From: Glandiceps talaboti
Taxonomy: Eukaryota; Hemichordata; Enteropneusta; Spengelidae
Reading direction: 5' to 3'
Length of the DNA: 62,000 nucleotides
NCBI RefSeq assembly: GCF_964340395.1
Contig: NC_135565.1
Location: 12,114,242-12,176,241 of the forward strand
Of the stretch, positions 23,220-46,164 are shown in pieces. A program made the position numbers and the translations under genes. The notes below the pieces were generated by a model. That model made no database searches. It saw nothing but the letters and a program-made list of their open reading frames with translations, and was not told the DNA's origin. Position 1 is the stretch's first letter; each line of letters opens with the position of its first letter.

Positions 23220-26200
23220 AAATGTCAATGTTAAATAGTACTTTTTATAGTGTTAACCATAAAAATCAGTTGAAAGATTTATTTGAAAATCACCAGTTTC
23301 ATGAATTGACTGAATATCCTGTCATAGGACAAGGTTCTACCCACAGTTAATTGATTCGGGATGGTATCATTAAAGAGAGGGGGGGTGTCACTTTGTCATG
23401 GAACTCTGATGGTGTTCCAACATTTACATTATCCTCATTTTCTTTCTGACCAATTCAATGTGCTCTTAATGAAGTACTAATACAAAACCAGAAAGAAAAT
23501 GTTATTTTGGCAGCAATGTGGTTTGAGACTCTAGTTAGCCAAGAATTGATTGCTTGTTGAAGCCTTTTGTTGATGTATGTGTTTACCTTGCCACTAAAGC
23601 TTTCAATGGAAATGCCCAGGTGAAAGTGAACTGACAAGACTAAAGTGCATACATTGATTTGCTGTGTAGATGCAGTTGCTCGGCCATTAATGCGCAATAA
23701 AAAACAATTTAATGGCAAATTTGGATGTGACTGGTGTTTGCATCCCGGAGAGCATGTCCAAAGAGGAATGGTTTTTGCTAGAGTTTATAAAGTTAGAACC
23801 AAATGGCGAGGTATGTAATTCGCCCAAAACTGACCAAGTACGGACATAGTTACGAGCTCGTAAGTCTCAAGTACGAGTGACGTCTGAACTCGTAATTTCC
23901 ATATACGGGTGACGTTATACTCTTGTAGTTGGTCTAATTTCCGATGAGTACGCAGAGGACTCACGCTTGTCGTATTCCGCGAGTACGTGGCGAATATCCG
24001 AATTGATCGGTCATCCGAACTGACTACGTGTCCCCCGAAAAAATATATTGTTCTGATATCAAAGTAATGTTTCGGTAAAAATTTGAAGTTTGATGAATGA
24101 CGATCGAATTGTGAATGAGCGCGGTTTGCCTTGGAGCTACAGTGTGTATTGTTTGTAAACAATGACTGTCCACCACTTGAATGACATGATGTTAATGACG
24201 TACGGTAAAACAAAAGACGACTACATCGAGTGCATTAGAGCGATCACACCTTCAATAACATCTCAATAAAGTTGTTCTCCTATTGTTGTCCGCCCCGTTG
24301 TCTTTTGTATGATTCATAACAGATTTGAAATGATTGTGAAATGGTGAGAACGGCATGTCACTCTCTGACTATAGTGGCGACTTTCAAACAACTTGTCGGC
24401 ATAAGATGTAAGGCAACCATTGGTGATTGACTGTGATACCGAAAAGATGATTGTCCGTCAGCAGTGAAAGGAGTTTCGTTTCTTTTTCCAATAAAGATTT
24501 TCAAAGGTGTAAAACTTTTTCAGCTTCGGCCTACCTATAAATCTGCGATGTCTAGGAAGGAATCCTCACTCGATCGTGAAACTTAAGATAAAGTCGAAAA
24601 TGATGTCCCGTGTGAACCAGTACCATTGCACGGCGAAGCGGCAGCTATGCTTTCTCCGTGTTTGTTATGGCTAGAGTCGCAGCCTGATTGTGAACCTACC
24701 CAGTTGTTATTGCTCCGTAGTTTACACAGAAAAGCAGCAGACAGCCGTGCAATGAAACAGAAACCCCTGACTTCGTTTTTCTTAACTTTATTTTTTTTTC
24801 TCATTGAGTGGCTAAATTGCGGACACATCGTTTTATACACATTGATACAATTTGATTACATTTACAAAACATTTCAGGTTGAGTTTATATAGGATTTATT
24901 CAGTCATTTTGATTGTATCTCTTGCAATTTGTCTGCATAGCAATCAATTTCCATCAGTTCTACTGTTAGAAGATGTACACAGTTTACGGTTAAACAAATG
25001 TAGCTCCTCCCACCCTCTCCTCTCAAGAAATGTTAAGCCCCACCAAATGAAACTCGAGCATTATTTTAGCCACCCCTTCTGTCACGTACACTACAGTGGA
25101 CATAAAAAACTTATATGGTGCAATGATGCATTAAAATAACAGTGATAGCCAACTACAATAATACTCCGAACGAGATTACTTAGATTTACAAAGGTTGTTG
25201 ATTTCACATGCATAAGGAGATATCCCATAATGAGCTCTAACCTATACAGGGGTAGGTACTTAGCCAGCCACCTTCCGCCTTGTTTTGGGAGAAAGACGTA
25301 CAATCATCACCTGTACTGCATAATTGTATCTCAATTCTGGTATTTTATTACCGTATTCAAGGATTGTAAGACTAGTACTTTAAATTAAGTCTATGGTTTG
25401 ACATTTTATGCCTCTGAATGGTGTCTCCTTCCAATCAGTAGCAGCCCCAACATATCCAAAAAGAAGTAATAGAGGACTCCGTGGTATTGTAGTGTCAGAG
25501 TCATAAAGATGACATGATTTAAAATCGTCATAAAATGTTGTTTTGTGACACTTTACTGTTACTTTGTTAAGACTTCCAATTTTTATCGATTGATTTGATT
25601 AGGACAGATATATTGAGAACAATGAAGCCTAGCTGTAACTCCATGACACACACACATACACACACTCTCTCTCCCCTTCCCTGTCGTCTTGTCTGTGTAT
25701 AATGCTATTCTTATAAGATTATTAAAAATATTAATGTTCATGGCTATCAGTATCACCTTTCGACACACACACACACATACTCTCTCTCTCTCTCTCTCTC
25801 TCTCCAAGAAATAATTTCGACACTGATATTGATTTTGATAATTTTATTGCATTCTAATGAGCATCAAGCAAAACATTTATAATCGAAAAAGAAACCATAT
25901 TCCCTCAAGAGTACCCGATATGAATTCTTACTATGACTAAAATTACATTAGTAAACTTATTACTCAAACCCTAATTAAAACCATAATGTTAACAGTACTT
26001 GTACATAGGATCAAGGATATGAAATAACAGATAGTGATTTAACAATATCATATTGGTCGATTTATGAAATTATACGTTATTCTGACAAGCAACCCTCATG
26101 TCCAGGTTTTTTCACTAATTTCTTTCATTTCTCCAAATGATTTTGAAAGGAAATAAGGAACAAGGAGTCAAAAACGAATAACATATTAATAGTCTATGTT

Positions 26201-26480
26201 AAATAAGATAAAAGAACAGTAGTAAATCTGTTCGATATTCTGGCGATTTTAACCGTAACTAAAGCACAAATAAGCCAGTATGTTTAATCGCGATTACTAC
26301 ACTCCCTAGCTGGAGATAGTTAGTCGTTGTCACGTCTCAAGACATCACAGGACCATTAACAACTGAAAATTAATAATAAAGAGAAGCTTAAAATATTGAA
26401 AACAAAGATAAATAAATGATTTTAAAAATTAAGATTTTATTTCCTTTAGCTACCGGTAAAAATCCTAACAGTGCTGTACA
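23220..26480. other. Intergenic: repeats, no coding exon seen
   Basis: Contains a GTACGAGT-rich stretch near 23840-23990, a dispersed repeat (24875-25140) and CA/CT microsatellites near 25648-25675 and 25763-25804. Nothing else could be supported as coding. Confidence 0.5.
24875..25140. repeat. Dispersed repeat, copy 1
   Basis: Shares with 38268-38525, in order, ATTTCAGGT, TTATTCAGTCAT, CAATTTGTCTGCATAGC, TTTACGGTTAAAC, AATGTTAAGCCCC and CTACACTACAGTGGA. A further block at 25385-25425 matches 38567-38605 in inverted orientation, so one copy has been rearranged. Confidence 0.8.
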
Positions 26481-36843
<10,363 letters not shown>

Positions 36844-37208
36844 TCTGTTGACTTTGTGTTTGCCTGAATTATATTTTGCGGTTATCTGCAATGTGAACAG
36901 AAAGTTTAAATTGATACAAATGGACAATATGAATACATATTAAACTAAAGAGTTGACAAGAACACATAGTAAAACATGGTTTAGATTTGACGAGAGACGT
37001 CAAGAGAAGGTGGTTGAAAACATAAACATAGCATAACAAACATAAAATCTCAAAATCATACTGCGAACTCCATAATCTATCGAAAATACAATTCGCAGTC
37101 ACAGTGATCGCCATATATTGTTTACAACGTGTCTTGTAAATGATTATGCTCTGTATGAAAATTCAACACGTTAGCGTTGATTTTAGGGTCCATCTGGTAA
37201 AAAACAGT

Positions 37209-37397
37209 TTATTTTGAAGACTTTGATGGTTGCAAATCCTCTATGGACGTGGCAGCCTCGACGGTAATATTTCTAGACATCTTGGGTAATTTCTCGGCAG
37301 GCATTCGCATGACACCTACATCAGTAGAATCGTGAAGAAGCTCGATCACTTCTCTGGCGAAATTAATTACGGGCAACTCGCTAGTGTTACGAGTCAC
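37209..37397 (-). CDS. Possible terminal exon of an unidentified gene
   Basis: A 62-codon frame ending KSSK with stop TAA overlapping AATAAA (minus strand, 37213-37208). Composition looks protein-like (FAREVIELLHDSTDVGVMRM). No good acceptor and no partner exon found; may be chance. Confidence 0.25.
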   Translation of the reverse strand: MTRNTSELPVINFAREVIELLHDSTDVGVMRMPAEKLPKMSRNITVEAATSIEDLQPSKSSK

Positions 37398-37989
37398 ACA
37401 TCGTAAATAATTGTGTCAAGTAAACATTATCTTGCAATGACAAGAAGACACATGTAAGGTCACATTGATTAATGAGACAGAGCCGTGGGTCAAGTAATGT
37501 TATTCTATCTTAATAAGTGGAGGCCACATGTCACGACAAGTGATAAATTGTGCCCCAATTGATTTCAACAGCTATTTAACTAAGAATATTCTAGATAGTT
37601 CATTTAACTGTCTATTTCTGAACTGAATTAATTGTATTGATAAATACTTACTAAATAAGGATAAGAGAGTGTCTTTTGTTGTAAACAACTTGTTTGTTAA
37701 CCATTTGTATTACGGAATGTACAATAAAATGTTGGTGACGTATATGGTTGAAGCTAGTTGGAATTTTGTCTAAAAGTTAGTTGGCGAAGAGGCCTTGATG
37801 GTGTGACACGGGTTTTGAATGTGCTCCGTGAACAGAGCCTGGCTGAGACAGAAAACACCCGAAAGAACTTTGATGTTTGGTTGCAACTAAATTGAGGAGT
37901 TCGATTGAATCGCTCCTATTGCTGCAAATCGTATGTCATTCAACCCAAAAGTAATATTTGAGTCCTTTGTGAGTCTTTTACAGAATACG

Positions 37990-40074
37990 CAGGGCCGTAG
38001 CCTGACCAAATTGCCAAGGGGGGCAGAACTTTGTCTTGGTGCAATCTTGCATTTAAAATTTAGAAAACTGTTAATTTACATAAATGTGCATGTAATTTAC
38101 ATAATATATTTTAAGCATGCGCAATGAAATATCATATGTAAGGTCAGAAAAAATATAAAAAAATGCTGGTCAACGGGTAACCTAACCCATCACATTGGGT
38201 AAGTAGGTGGATTTCATTTTTTTCACAATGCTTGACAAAGATAAAACAAGCCATATATAATGATAGCAAAATATTTCAGGTCGAGTTTAGATAGAACTTA
38301 TTCAGTCATCTCGATACTATATCATGCAATTTGTCTGCATAGCTACAGTTAGGAAATGTACACAATTTACGGTTAAACGAATGGTGTAGTTCCTCTCACC
38401 CTCTCTTCTCATAAAATGTTAAGCCCCGCCAATTGAAACTGAAGCATTATTTTAGCCATCCCTTCTGTCACCTACACTACAGTGGAGATTTAAAAGCATA
38501 TGGTACAACGATGCATTGGAAGGAGACAACTCCAAAGGTGAAAGATTGAAACAAATTGAAAATGAGACAGTGTAGGAGGCCATTTAGAAGCATAAAATAT
38601 CAAACCATAGACATAATACAATACGAGAATTGAAACAATTATGCTATGCACTACATATTATTTGGAAGATTATTTTGTTGTGGCAAAGCTGAAAGATATT
38701 ATGCGGATGTGCACATGATAAATGACTTCTCCTAAAGTTTAATTTGGTTCCAAAAAATCCCGAAAAAGAGCAAAACATTTCAAGACTTTCAGACTTTTGA
38801 TGGCCCAATGGTCGTAAACTTTTGTTCAATTCTTTTTAGTGCACATTGGATATTTAATCTCAATTCATGCTTGTATGCCACATCAGAGCCAAGTAAACCA
38901 CTGTATAAGATATTATATTATTTGGAATAGACTCAAATGTATATTGTTACATGTCCTATTCAGAAAATATGAAAAAATATCCTTAATTTTGAAAAAAAAA
39001 TGCGAAGCCCGCATAAGGATATATTGCCCATCACCAGAAAAAAATATATGGGTAGGTTGAACAGCTTTTTCATTTTTTCTGGCCTAATGTCGTATCTTTC
39101 AAAGTAGTTGCCGAAAAGATGTCACATTCAAAGTAAAAATAATGGATGGTGCTTTCTCAAATAAGTAACACAACAAAATAATCATTTTCTTTACCCAACT
39201 CTCAAAACTGTTATGGCCTCGTTTATGTCGGAACCCAAGGTGAACTCAGTGAATTCTCCTTGTCATTATCATTATAATGGAAATTGAAGATTGGATTTGA
39301 TGTCGAAGGTACAGCTCTGTTTACAAATTCAAGGCCATTCTTTTCATAGCAAATTGTCGCTTCAAAATGAATGGCGGAATAACGCTAGTGTCAGTGTGCA
39401 ATGAGATAATTATGTCAAACAACATTTTAACCAAATACAACGTCGAACACAATTATTGAAAGAAATATCTTCAAATAGTGGATCTTAAACTGCGTACCTA
39501 GTTTAATAGTTTTTCAGGGCCACCAAATATTCCAAAAAGAGATCTGCAATGTTATCAGAATGAAATGTTTTAATATAAGGAACAAGATGTAAATGAGATC
39601 GAGCGCATCTTCGGAGTCACTGCATGCAGCATAGCAGGCGACCTCACGTTGAACGACTTTTTCCGTCTTTTTTTTAGTTCCACTCGCTAACTTTATAATT
39701 GCGACTTGCTATCTTCAAATGAAGGAGACTTTCAAGACTACTATTACTCGCGGAAAATGTACAGTGCATGTGCGCACTTCTTTTGTACTTTCCCGCACAA
39801 ATTTAATTTGCTGCAAAAAGTTACAAATTTTAAATTGGACACATTTTTAATCAAAGTTATGCAAGGGAACAACATTGAGCCAGGAATCAGCAGTGTACAG
39901 TCACTTTAGTGAACTATCCATTTAAATCGCGCATGCTAGGAAACATCACGTAAATAACGAATTTAATAGCATCGCTATGTATTCAAAAAGTAGCTTTTTT
40001 TCTTTCTTTTTTCCCAAAATCTCAGGGGGCAGCTGCCCCTCTTGCCCCCCCCCCCCCCGCAGGCTACGGTACTG
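37990..40074. mobile_element. Non-autonomous TIR element with 5-bp target duplication
   Basis: The left end CAGGGCCGTAGCCTG and right end CAGGCTACGGTACTG are inverted with two mismatches, then G-rich (GGGGGGCAG) and C-rich tracts. Flanked by ATACG at 37985-37989 and 40075-40079. No transposase motif in 2.1 kb. The superfamily is unclear: hAT-like ends would predict 8 bp. Confidence 0.65.
38268..38525. repeat. Dispersed repeat, copy 2
   Basis: Diverged copy of 24875-25140, here lying within the TIR element at 37990-40074, which suggests that this element family carries or captured it. Confidence 0.8.
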
Positions 40075-40363
40075 ATACGTGTCCTGAGAACTGGTACCTC
40101 TGAGACGGCAGACTGAGCGAGTTTGAGCTTACCCCTGAAAATAGGTAAATATCGCTGTAGCCTAAATTTAGCGTCGTAACACTAGCTTTACTTCGGGGGA
40201 AAGTCGCTGAGCAGACAAGAGGCAATCGCCCACGTTGAAAACAGGTTCGGATCTCCACCATATAAATAAGCGGTTTATATACCCAAGCGTATGAATAATT
40301 ACAAAATAATGGTTACATAAAAAAAACAAGAGGGAGAAGGGTAAATGGGGATTTACAATTTAA

Positions 40364-41005
40364 TCACCTGTACTGCTCTACTAAATATTGTTTCAGAGAT
40401 TTCCTAAAAATATGTGGGGAATTTTTCGATCTGACTTGTATAGGAATATCATTCCAAATTTTTGCACCTACGAATGAAATAGCAAACTGACCAGAATTTG
40501 TTCTCGCATGGTACGGGTAAGGATTTTGAGGATGGCAGAGTCTCATGTCATATGTTTTTTGTCACTAAAATAATCGGACAAGATATGTGGTGAGTTCAAG
40601 TGAACCAGGCTGTAAATAAAAGAACCTATTAAGAGTTTGTGAAGCTTGAAAAATATCTAGAATATTTAGCTGTATAAATAAAGGAGCCGAATGTTCCATG
40701 TGAGATTTGAACAACATCGTGCGAACAATCAGTTTTGGGGCAACTAGAATGCAATTCAGACATGTTGGGTAAGTACTGCCCCAAACCTCTAGACCATACG
40801 AAATATGGGGAAGTATAAAGGCATTGTACAAAAGTATTAAAATACTTAGTGGTAAAATGTGTCTTAGTCTATACAGAATTCCACATTTCTTCCTTATGAG
40901 TTTAATTATTTTGTCAATATGGTCAGACTAGGTAAGGTGTTTATCTAATGAAATTCCAACAAAAGAGATAACATCCACCTCTTTGATTTGAAACAAAACT
41001 TGAGA
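40364..41005 (-). pseudogene. LINE reverse-transcriptase C-terminal relic (CR1/L2/Jockey-like)
   Basis: Reading minus: FVGISLDKHLT, stop, HIDKIIKLIRKKCGILYRLR, LYNAFILPHISYGLEVWGS, then after a frame change HARTNSGQFAISFVGAKIWN, ending LKQYLVEQYR and stop at 40366-40364. These are typical thumb and tail motifs of non-LTR retrotransposon ORF2. In-frame stops and a frameshift make it dead; the 5' part is missing (5' truncation is usual). Confidence 0.85.
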
Positions 41006-41771
41006 TCAAAAAGTATTGTAGTAAAAGGATACACTGTATATGAGACAGTGTATGTTCTGTATCTGGAACATAGACTTTATTTATCAAAGAGTTCGGCCTA
41101 ACGGCCTCACTCCAAAGCCAGAGCCAGGAGAGATGCTCACCTCTCCAGGGTCAAAATCCAAGCTCAAATATGCGACGCTATGGCCGTTACAATAATTAAA
41201 TCACAGTAAGACACGTATAAGAGATGAGCTTCCTATGATAACAATAGGTCATGCATAATTATGAGCGTCATGGAAATGAAACAAAGGACACTAAACTTTA
41301 ACTTGAATGACATTGTTCTTTCAAGGCTTGTCCCAAGTCTTAAAAATATAAATGAAAATAGGCAAAGTCGACGCGGCGACATATTCTGTTTAGCTGGCTA
41401 TCAGCACTCCATGTATGTGTAAGTGGTTGCACTGGAAGTAAATGTTACTTGAACATATTGTTCTAACTAAGTTGGCACGTAGGCAAGTACTTAGTTCTGG
41501 GAGAAGGCTTGAACTTGATGACAAAACGAAAAGACATTGTAAACTATATTAAACGCCATATGTTTGAATCATGCAAGTAGGTAAACGACCGTGCTCAGTC
41601 CGGTTGGTTTATGTTTTTACTCGATTCATGAAAACAAATTCACGAAGGCTAGTGGAACATAGAAAAGATGCACAACAAAATTGCAATCCTGTCCATCTAC
41701 ACAAAATCGAAACATCACAGATAAAAGGAACTGTTTGATGAAATCCTAATTGGCAAAAGTACATTTCTTAC

Positions 41772-41860
41772 CTCCGTTACGGTAACACGAAGATTTCCGA
41801 ATCAAAATCAGCAGATCGAAGAGAACTGTTGATTTCGCAGTGTTCCCCTAGTAATTTATT
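41772..41860 (-). promoter_or_regulatory. Candidate non-coding first exon and promoter
   Basis: A stretch without ATG ends at a strong donor, GGAG|GTAAGA. Just upstream (higher coordinates) lie a TATA-like AATAAATTA and an octamer-like ATTTGCATAA near 41880-41895. The next plausible minus acceptor is the one before the VWD gene signal-peptide exon at 36886, so this could be that gene's 5' UTR exon. Transcript evidence is absent. Confidence 0.3.
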
Positions 41861-42480
41861 GCCCGAAGTAATCATATGCCAATTTGCATAATCATGTGAT
41901 AAGTGTTGTATCCGTGCGCAAATAGTCATGTCTTCCTTCTTTCATTCGTTACTGCTGTTTTGTAATAATCCTTGATCATGTTAGTGTGACGTGTCATGAT
42001 ATGAACTGGCCCAATTCTTTGTTTCAACACGTAGTCAATTTCGAGTAATTTCAGATAGTTATTTTTCCCAATAGATATGTGATGGCGCATACAAGATAAG
42101 AATACACGATTTTATCCGGCGATTGCGACGAAATCATTGTTAAAGATAGACAATTAAATTCAAAGGTTTGTTTTGTATTCTTCTTAATTGCACTACATAG
42201 GAGTGATTGGTCTTGTGTGACGATAAATGACAGCTTCAGATTGTTCCAACATGCACATATCAAATCTACATTTCGCTGTGACAAGATCAACTATCAAATT
42301 ATGCTATTAGCATAAAGTAATCAATACAATCAATGTCGAAGAGAGATTAATGATGGCTCTTCTATGCATGTGGACTACCTAGCAATTCGCAAACCATGCG
42401 GGAGGCATAACCCAATAGTGCATTCAGTGTTAATGCAGGAGAGCGCCAGTGTGCCCCGAGAATACCTGATAGTTAGAGGT

Positions 42481-42617
42481 CAAGTCCTCGGCCATTTACT
42501 GAAAATAATAGGACACTTTTGGATAAAGCTCCATTATTTTGTCATCGGCGCCAAAGACAAAATAGAGGAGCTTTACCCAAAAGTGTCCCATTTATACAGT
42601 AAATGGCCCAGGACTTG
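42481..42617. mobile_element. Fold-back MITE, about 137 bp
   Basis: Left arm 42481-42543 (CAAGTCCTCGGCCATTTACTG...) and right arm 42556-42617 are imperfect inverted copies with a 12-bp centre ATCGGCGCCAAA. Transcribed, it would form a long hairpin. No target duplication resolved. Confidence 0.8.
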
Positions 42618-43617
42618 TCCTAAAACAAGGTTATTCGTAAGATTCTTCAATTTTTTTTAGGTTTTTCACCACAGCGTCAACCTTATTATCGACATCTACA
42701 GCCCTGTTATGTAACCTCTTACCCATTACAAAATCCCATCCCACATATATCTCGACCAAATATTCCAATGTTTTCCCCATAAGTTAAGTGTGAAATCCAT
42801 TACTAGACCTGCTAGGACTTGTATTGTAACAAAGTTACAGTCCAATTCCGAAGTTTTTGTCCATTTTTACCGTGTCTGTTACTAGCCCTAGTGCACATAC
42901 GCATTGACATGTCAATGAACAAATTCTATGGGGAAACCTGCTTTCTACATTAGACACTTTGTGGTGTTGTGGCTTAGACCATGTATTTTGGTAGATAGGC
43001 ACAGAAGTAACAGCACTGTGTTCGAGACCTGCCAAATTAAGGGCGATATTTTTTTACACACCTATCATTACATGGGATAAAAGTGTTAGTGGACAGTACC
43101 TTTCATGGCTTAATGGTATGCGGACACTTTCGTTGGGTACAAAGTGTCCAGCTAACTGAAAAAGTGTCCGCTAAATGAAATTAAAAGCACGGTTTAAACA
43201 ATGGGAAAGAGTCCGAGAGTATTATTCAATAATGAAAGTGAATGAAATTTACAATGTGACAAATGTTTAAGCAAAGTAGAGTTGGCTCCAACCCCAATTG
43301 AAGTTATAACAGACCAGTGGTTTAAATATGCAACTAGGCAACACCAACGAACACAAAGCTATCTAAGTAATTGTGTTACACCGACAATATGTGACACAGT
43401 AATGCATCTAAGGAATCATTATCACTTATCAGAACTTAGTGTAACTTTTGTCGTTATATGGGATTTTATAATCCAAAGTCTGCAGTATCATTCAGTACCA
43501 GTATATGTTTTGAATTCGATTACCGAATAGAGGAAACAAAATATCAAGATAGCTTGTATGTCCTGAAGTGAATACCACCAAATGAACTCAATGTAAACCA
43601 GGTCTGTTCAGTAATAT

Positions 43618-44960
43618 TTCAACCCAATCATAAGTTAACGTAAAAACAAGAAAGCTGTTACTGTGAGGCTTGAAAAATTAAGCCGATTTTTGCATATTAG
43701 GTATAATGACAATTTAATTATTTAACCTGTCTGCATAGTTTCCACTCGCACGTGTTTATACTGTCAATCTTAGTTTGACTAGATGGTAAAAATTGACTAA
43801 TACTCACAGTTTGTGTTTTGTAGTGACATAAATTAGGCATTGTCTTATACGTTATAGCCATTGTTAAGAAGTAATATTAATAATGTGTCTTTCCTCCAAA
43901 GAGCTCAAGGCGCTCACAATTATTACCTCTGGCACTGATCAATGTCAGCATAGCGTCCCTTTATACTTCTCCAACTCAATCCATTACAGGCTCTATAAGC
44001 ACATATGATTAAAGCATTGACATTGCAACCTCTATCCTACCAGGTCCCCAATTATACAACTGAGTTGACTGAGGTACAGTCATGGTTCAAATCTTGCCAA
44101 ACGACTTTAGTCATTCAGAAACAAACGGCAGCTACAGGACTCAAACTGCAACCTGTAGATTCCAAGCCGGCCGCCCACCATGACTCCACAAAGTAAATTT
44201 GATTTACCATTTAAATAGATAATTTATAGAAGTATAACAAGATTACTGAATAAGCACTTTCATGGTATTGTTTAGTTTTGCAACGTTATAACACATTGAC
44301 TTTCCCGACGGTATTCAAAAAATAGTCGATGAATGTAACTATTACTATCAAAAGGTTCAAATAATTTCAAAATATATTTTCTGCTACACTGTTATATAAC
44401 GAGGAATCCTGTTGAATAACTTTTGGGTGATTGTAACAAAATTTGGTTCACATTCTTGGTACAGTTACTGCTGCAACGACTGATGCTTGAGATGTGGGAT
44501 AATATACATGAACTTAGCTAAATATAGCCACATTTTCAGAATTATGAGTTGTGTATTGTGATGAGTCATCACGTTTACACTCTTTTACTCGGCATTTTGT
44601 CTAAATGATGTGTGCCTAAAACTAGTACTGTACTTCAAAAAATCCTGTAATGTGCATTTTGTCATGCTTCTTTATTACAAATTCTGCAATATTTTTCATC
44701 ACAAGTATATTTAGGTGCTTGGTTGCAGAGTAGTACATAGACAAATCAAACTTGCATTTATTCAAATTAACCATCTTGGTTTAATAAAGTGAATTCTGTA
44801 TGTATTCAACAAGTGACATTTTAACCCAATCAGATTAATAGAGACCAGACAGGAAATATGTTACTATGAAGATTGCAGGTAAAGCCGGTCGATGTATATT
44901 GGTATAATGACAATTTAATTATATTTTACTGCCTGTACCTATTCTCAATCTTATTTTTCC
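43618..44960 (+). repeat. Diverged duplication with about 1.2-kb period
   Basis: 43618-43760 and 44822-44960 share AACCCAATCA, TGTTACT(G)TGA, AAGCCG, GGTATAATGACAATTTAATTA and CCTGYCTGCAT/CCTGCCTGTA in the same order, separated by unrelated DNA including a SINE. Confidence 0.6.
43870..44195 (-). mobile_element. tRNA-derived SINE
   Basis: Minus strand: a 5' head with A-box-like TGGTGGGCGGCCGG and B-box-like GCAGTTTGAGTCCTG, a middle with CAACTCAGTTGTATAATTGG and GGACCTGGTAGGATAGAGGT, and an end with GTGAGCGCCTTGAG. Layout matches tRNA-headed SINEs with a conserved central part that I associate with deuterostome invertebrates. Confidence 0.65.
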
Positions 44961-45880
44961 TTTGCAATAATGTCCTCTCGAAGTTATCCTCAATATATGC
45001 TTATTCTGGTTCACAATTATTCTTTCAATTAGACATACTGACGGAGGAGAATTTATGATACATGGTAACCCGATGCGTCTGATATACACGGAGATGTAGA
45101 ATCGTAAATGACAAGATGTTACTATGTGATTGACATCTCTCATCAGTATATGCATATATTGGGTAATCATTATTTGTCGTTTTCCACACACCTTTGGATT
45201 GTATGATACATGTTTATCCACAGACATACGGAAAATGCATGGAAGATTATATAGGATTATGAGCTAGCGGCTGGTACAGTATGATTGGCATATCTTAAAT
45301 GATAAAATGGTTGTTATGCAAGTATTTAATCTATCAATATCAGTATAAGCAGTGTGAAATCGTTAAGTGGCCCCACAACACCTTAAGTTAACAACATGCT
45401 CCCATTTCCTAGAGTTATATTCCACTTAATAGATGTCATAGAATCACATGATGGAGTGGGGCTACCTGGTTAGACGGTACAAATATCAGAATTTCTTTAA
45501 TATTGATAAAATTGATTGACAAGTCATACAAAGCTACTAGGTCTGATATAGGCATGTCTGTCTGCTGATAGAATGATCTGACCTGCTGATAATCTTGTCA
45601 AAAGATGTTACATATCCGATTAACAGTTATTGAGTTAACTAAACGTATGCTGGGTAGTATTTCTCAACCATAAGCTATGTTATACCCAAAAACTGTTTCA
45701 AAAAAAGCCTAGCTTTGCTGTAAAATCCTAAGTTGCCCACACATATAGGCAGGGAGACCTATGAATCTATTTAGATCTTTAGGTTAAAGGTTAAAGGTTT
45801 ATAAAATAAAGTTAGCTTCTCACCACTGCCTCGAAGAAAGAATGTACACATCGGGACAAATTCACGTTATCTACCACTTG

Positions 45881-45955
45881 GCACGTTAGCTCAGCTGGTT
45901 AGAGCACTCTGACTAGTATTTAGGGGACGTGGGTTCAATTCCTACACATTGTCAC
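45881..45955 (+). repeat. tRNA-like sequence, probably a tRNA pseudogene or SINE head
   Basis: A box TAGCTCAGCTGG with a D-stem (GCTC/GAGC) and a B box GGTTCAATTCC with a T-stem (GTGGG/CCTAC) are intact. Acceptor and anticodon stems do not pair, so a working tRNA is unlikely. Confidence 0.55.
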
Positions 45956-46164
45956 TTTTCTTTCCTCATTTATAACAAATTCAAAATTACTTTATGGTGA
46001 GTTTCTTTCATTAAACGTATAAATGTAACAATAGCAGAAATGATTCAATATACATAAATAATGCAAACATTAGGAAAACAAGTAGATTTATAGTTGAATG
46101 TTGATGGTAAAATCTCGTTAATGCGTTTAAATTCTTACAGTAAAGAAACTATTCAGGATACCTT

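Noticed and set aside
45881-45955. Functional tRNA gene
   Set aside because: Internal promoter boxes and two stems are present, but the acceptor and anticodon stems do not pair.
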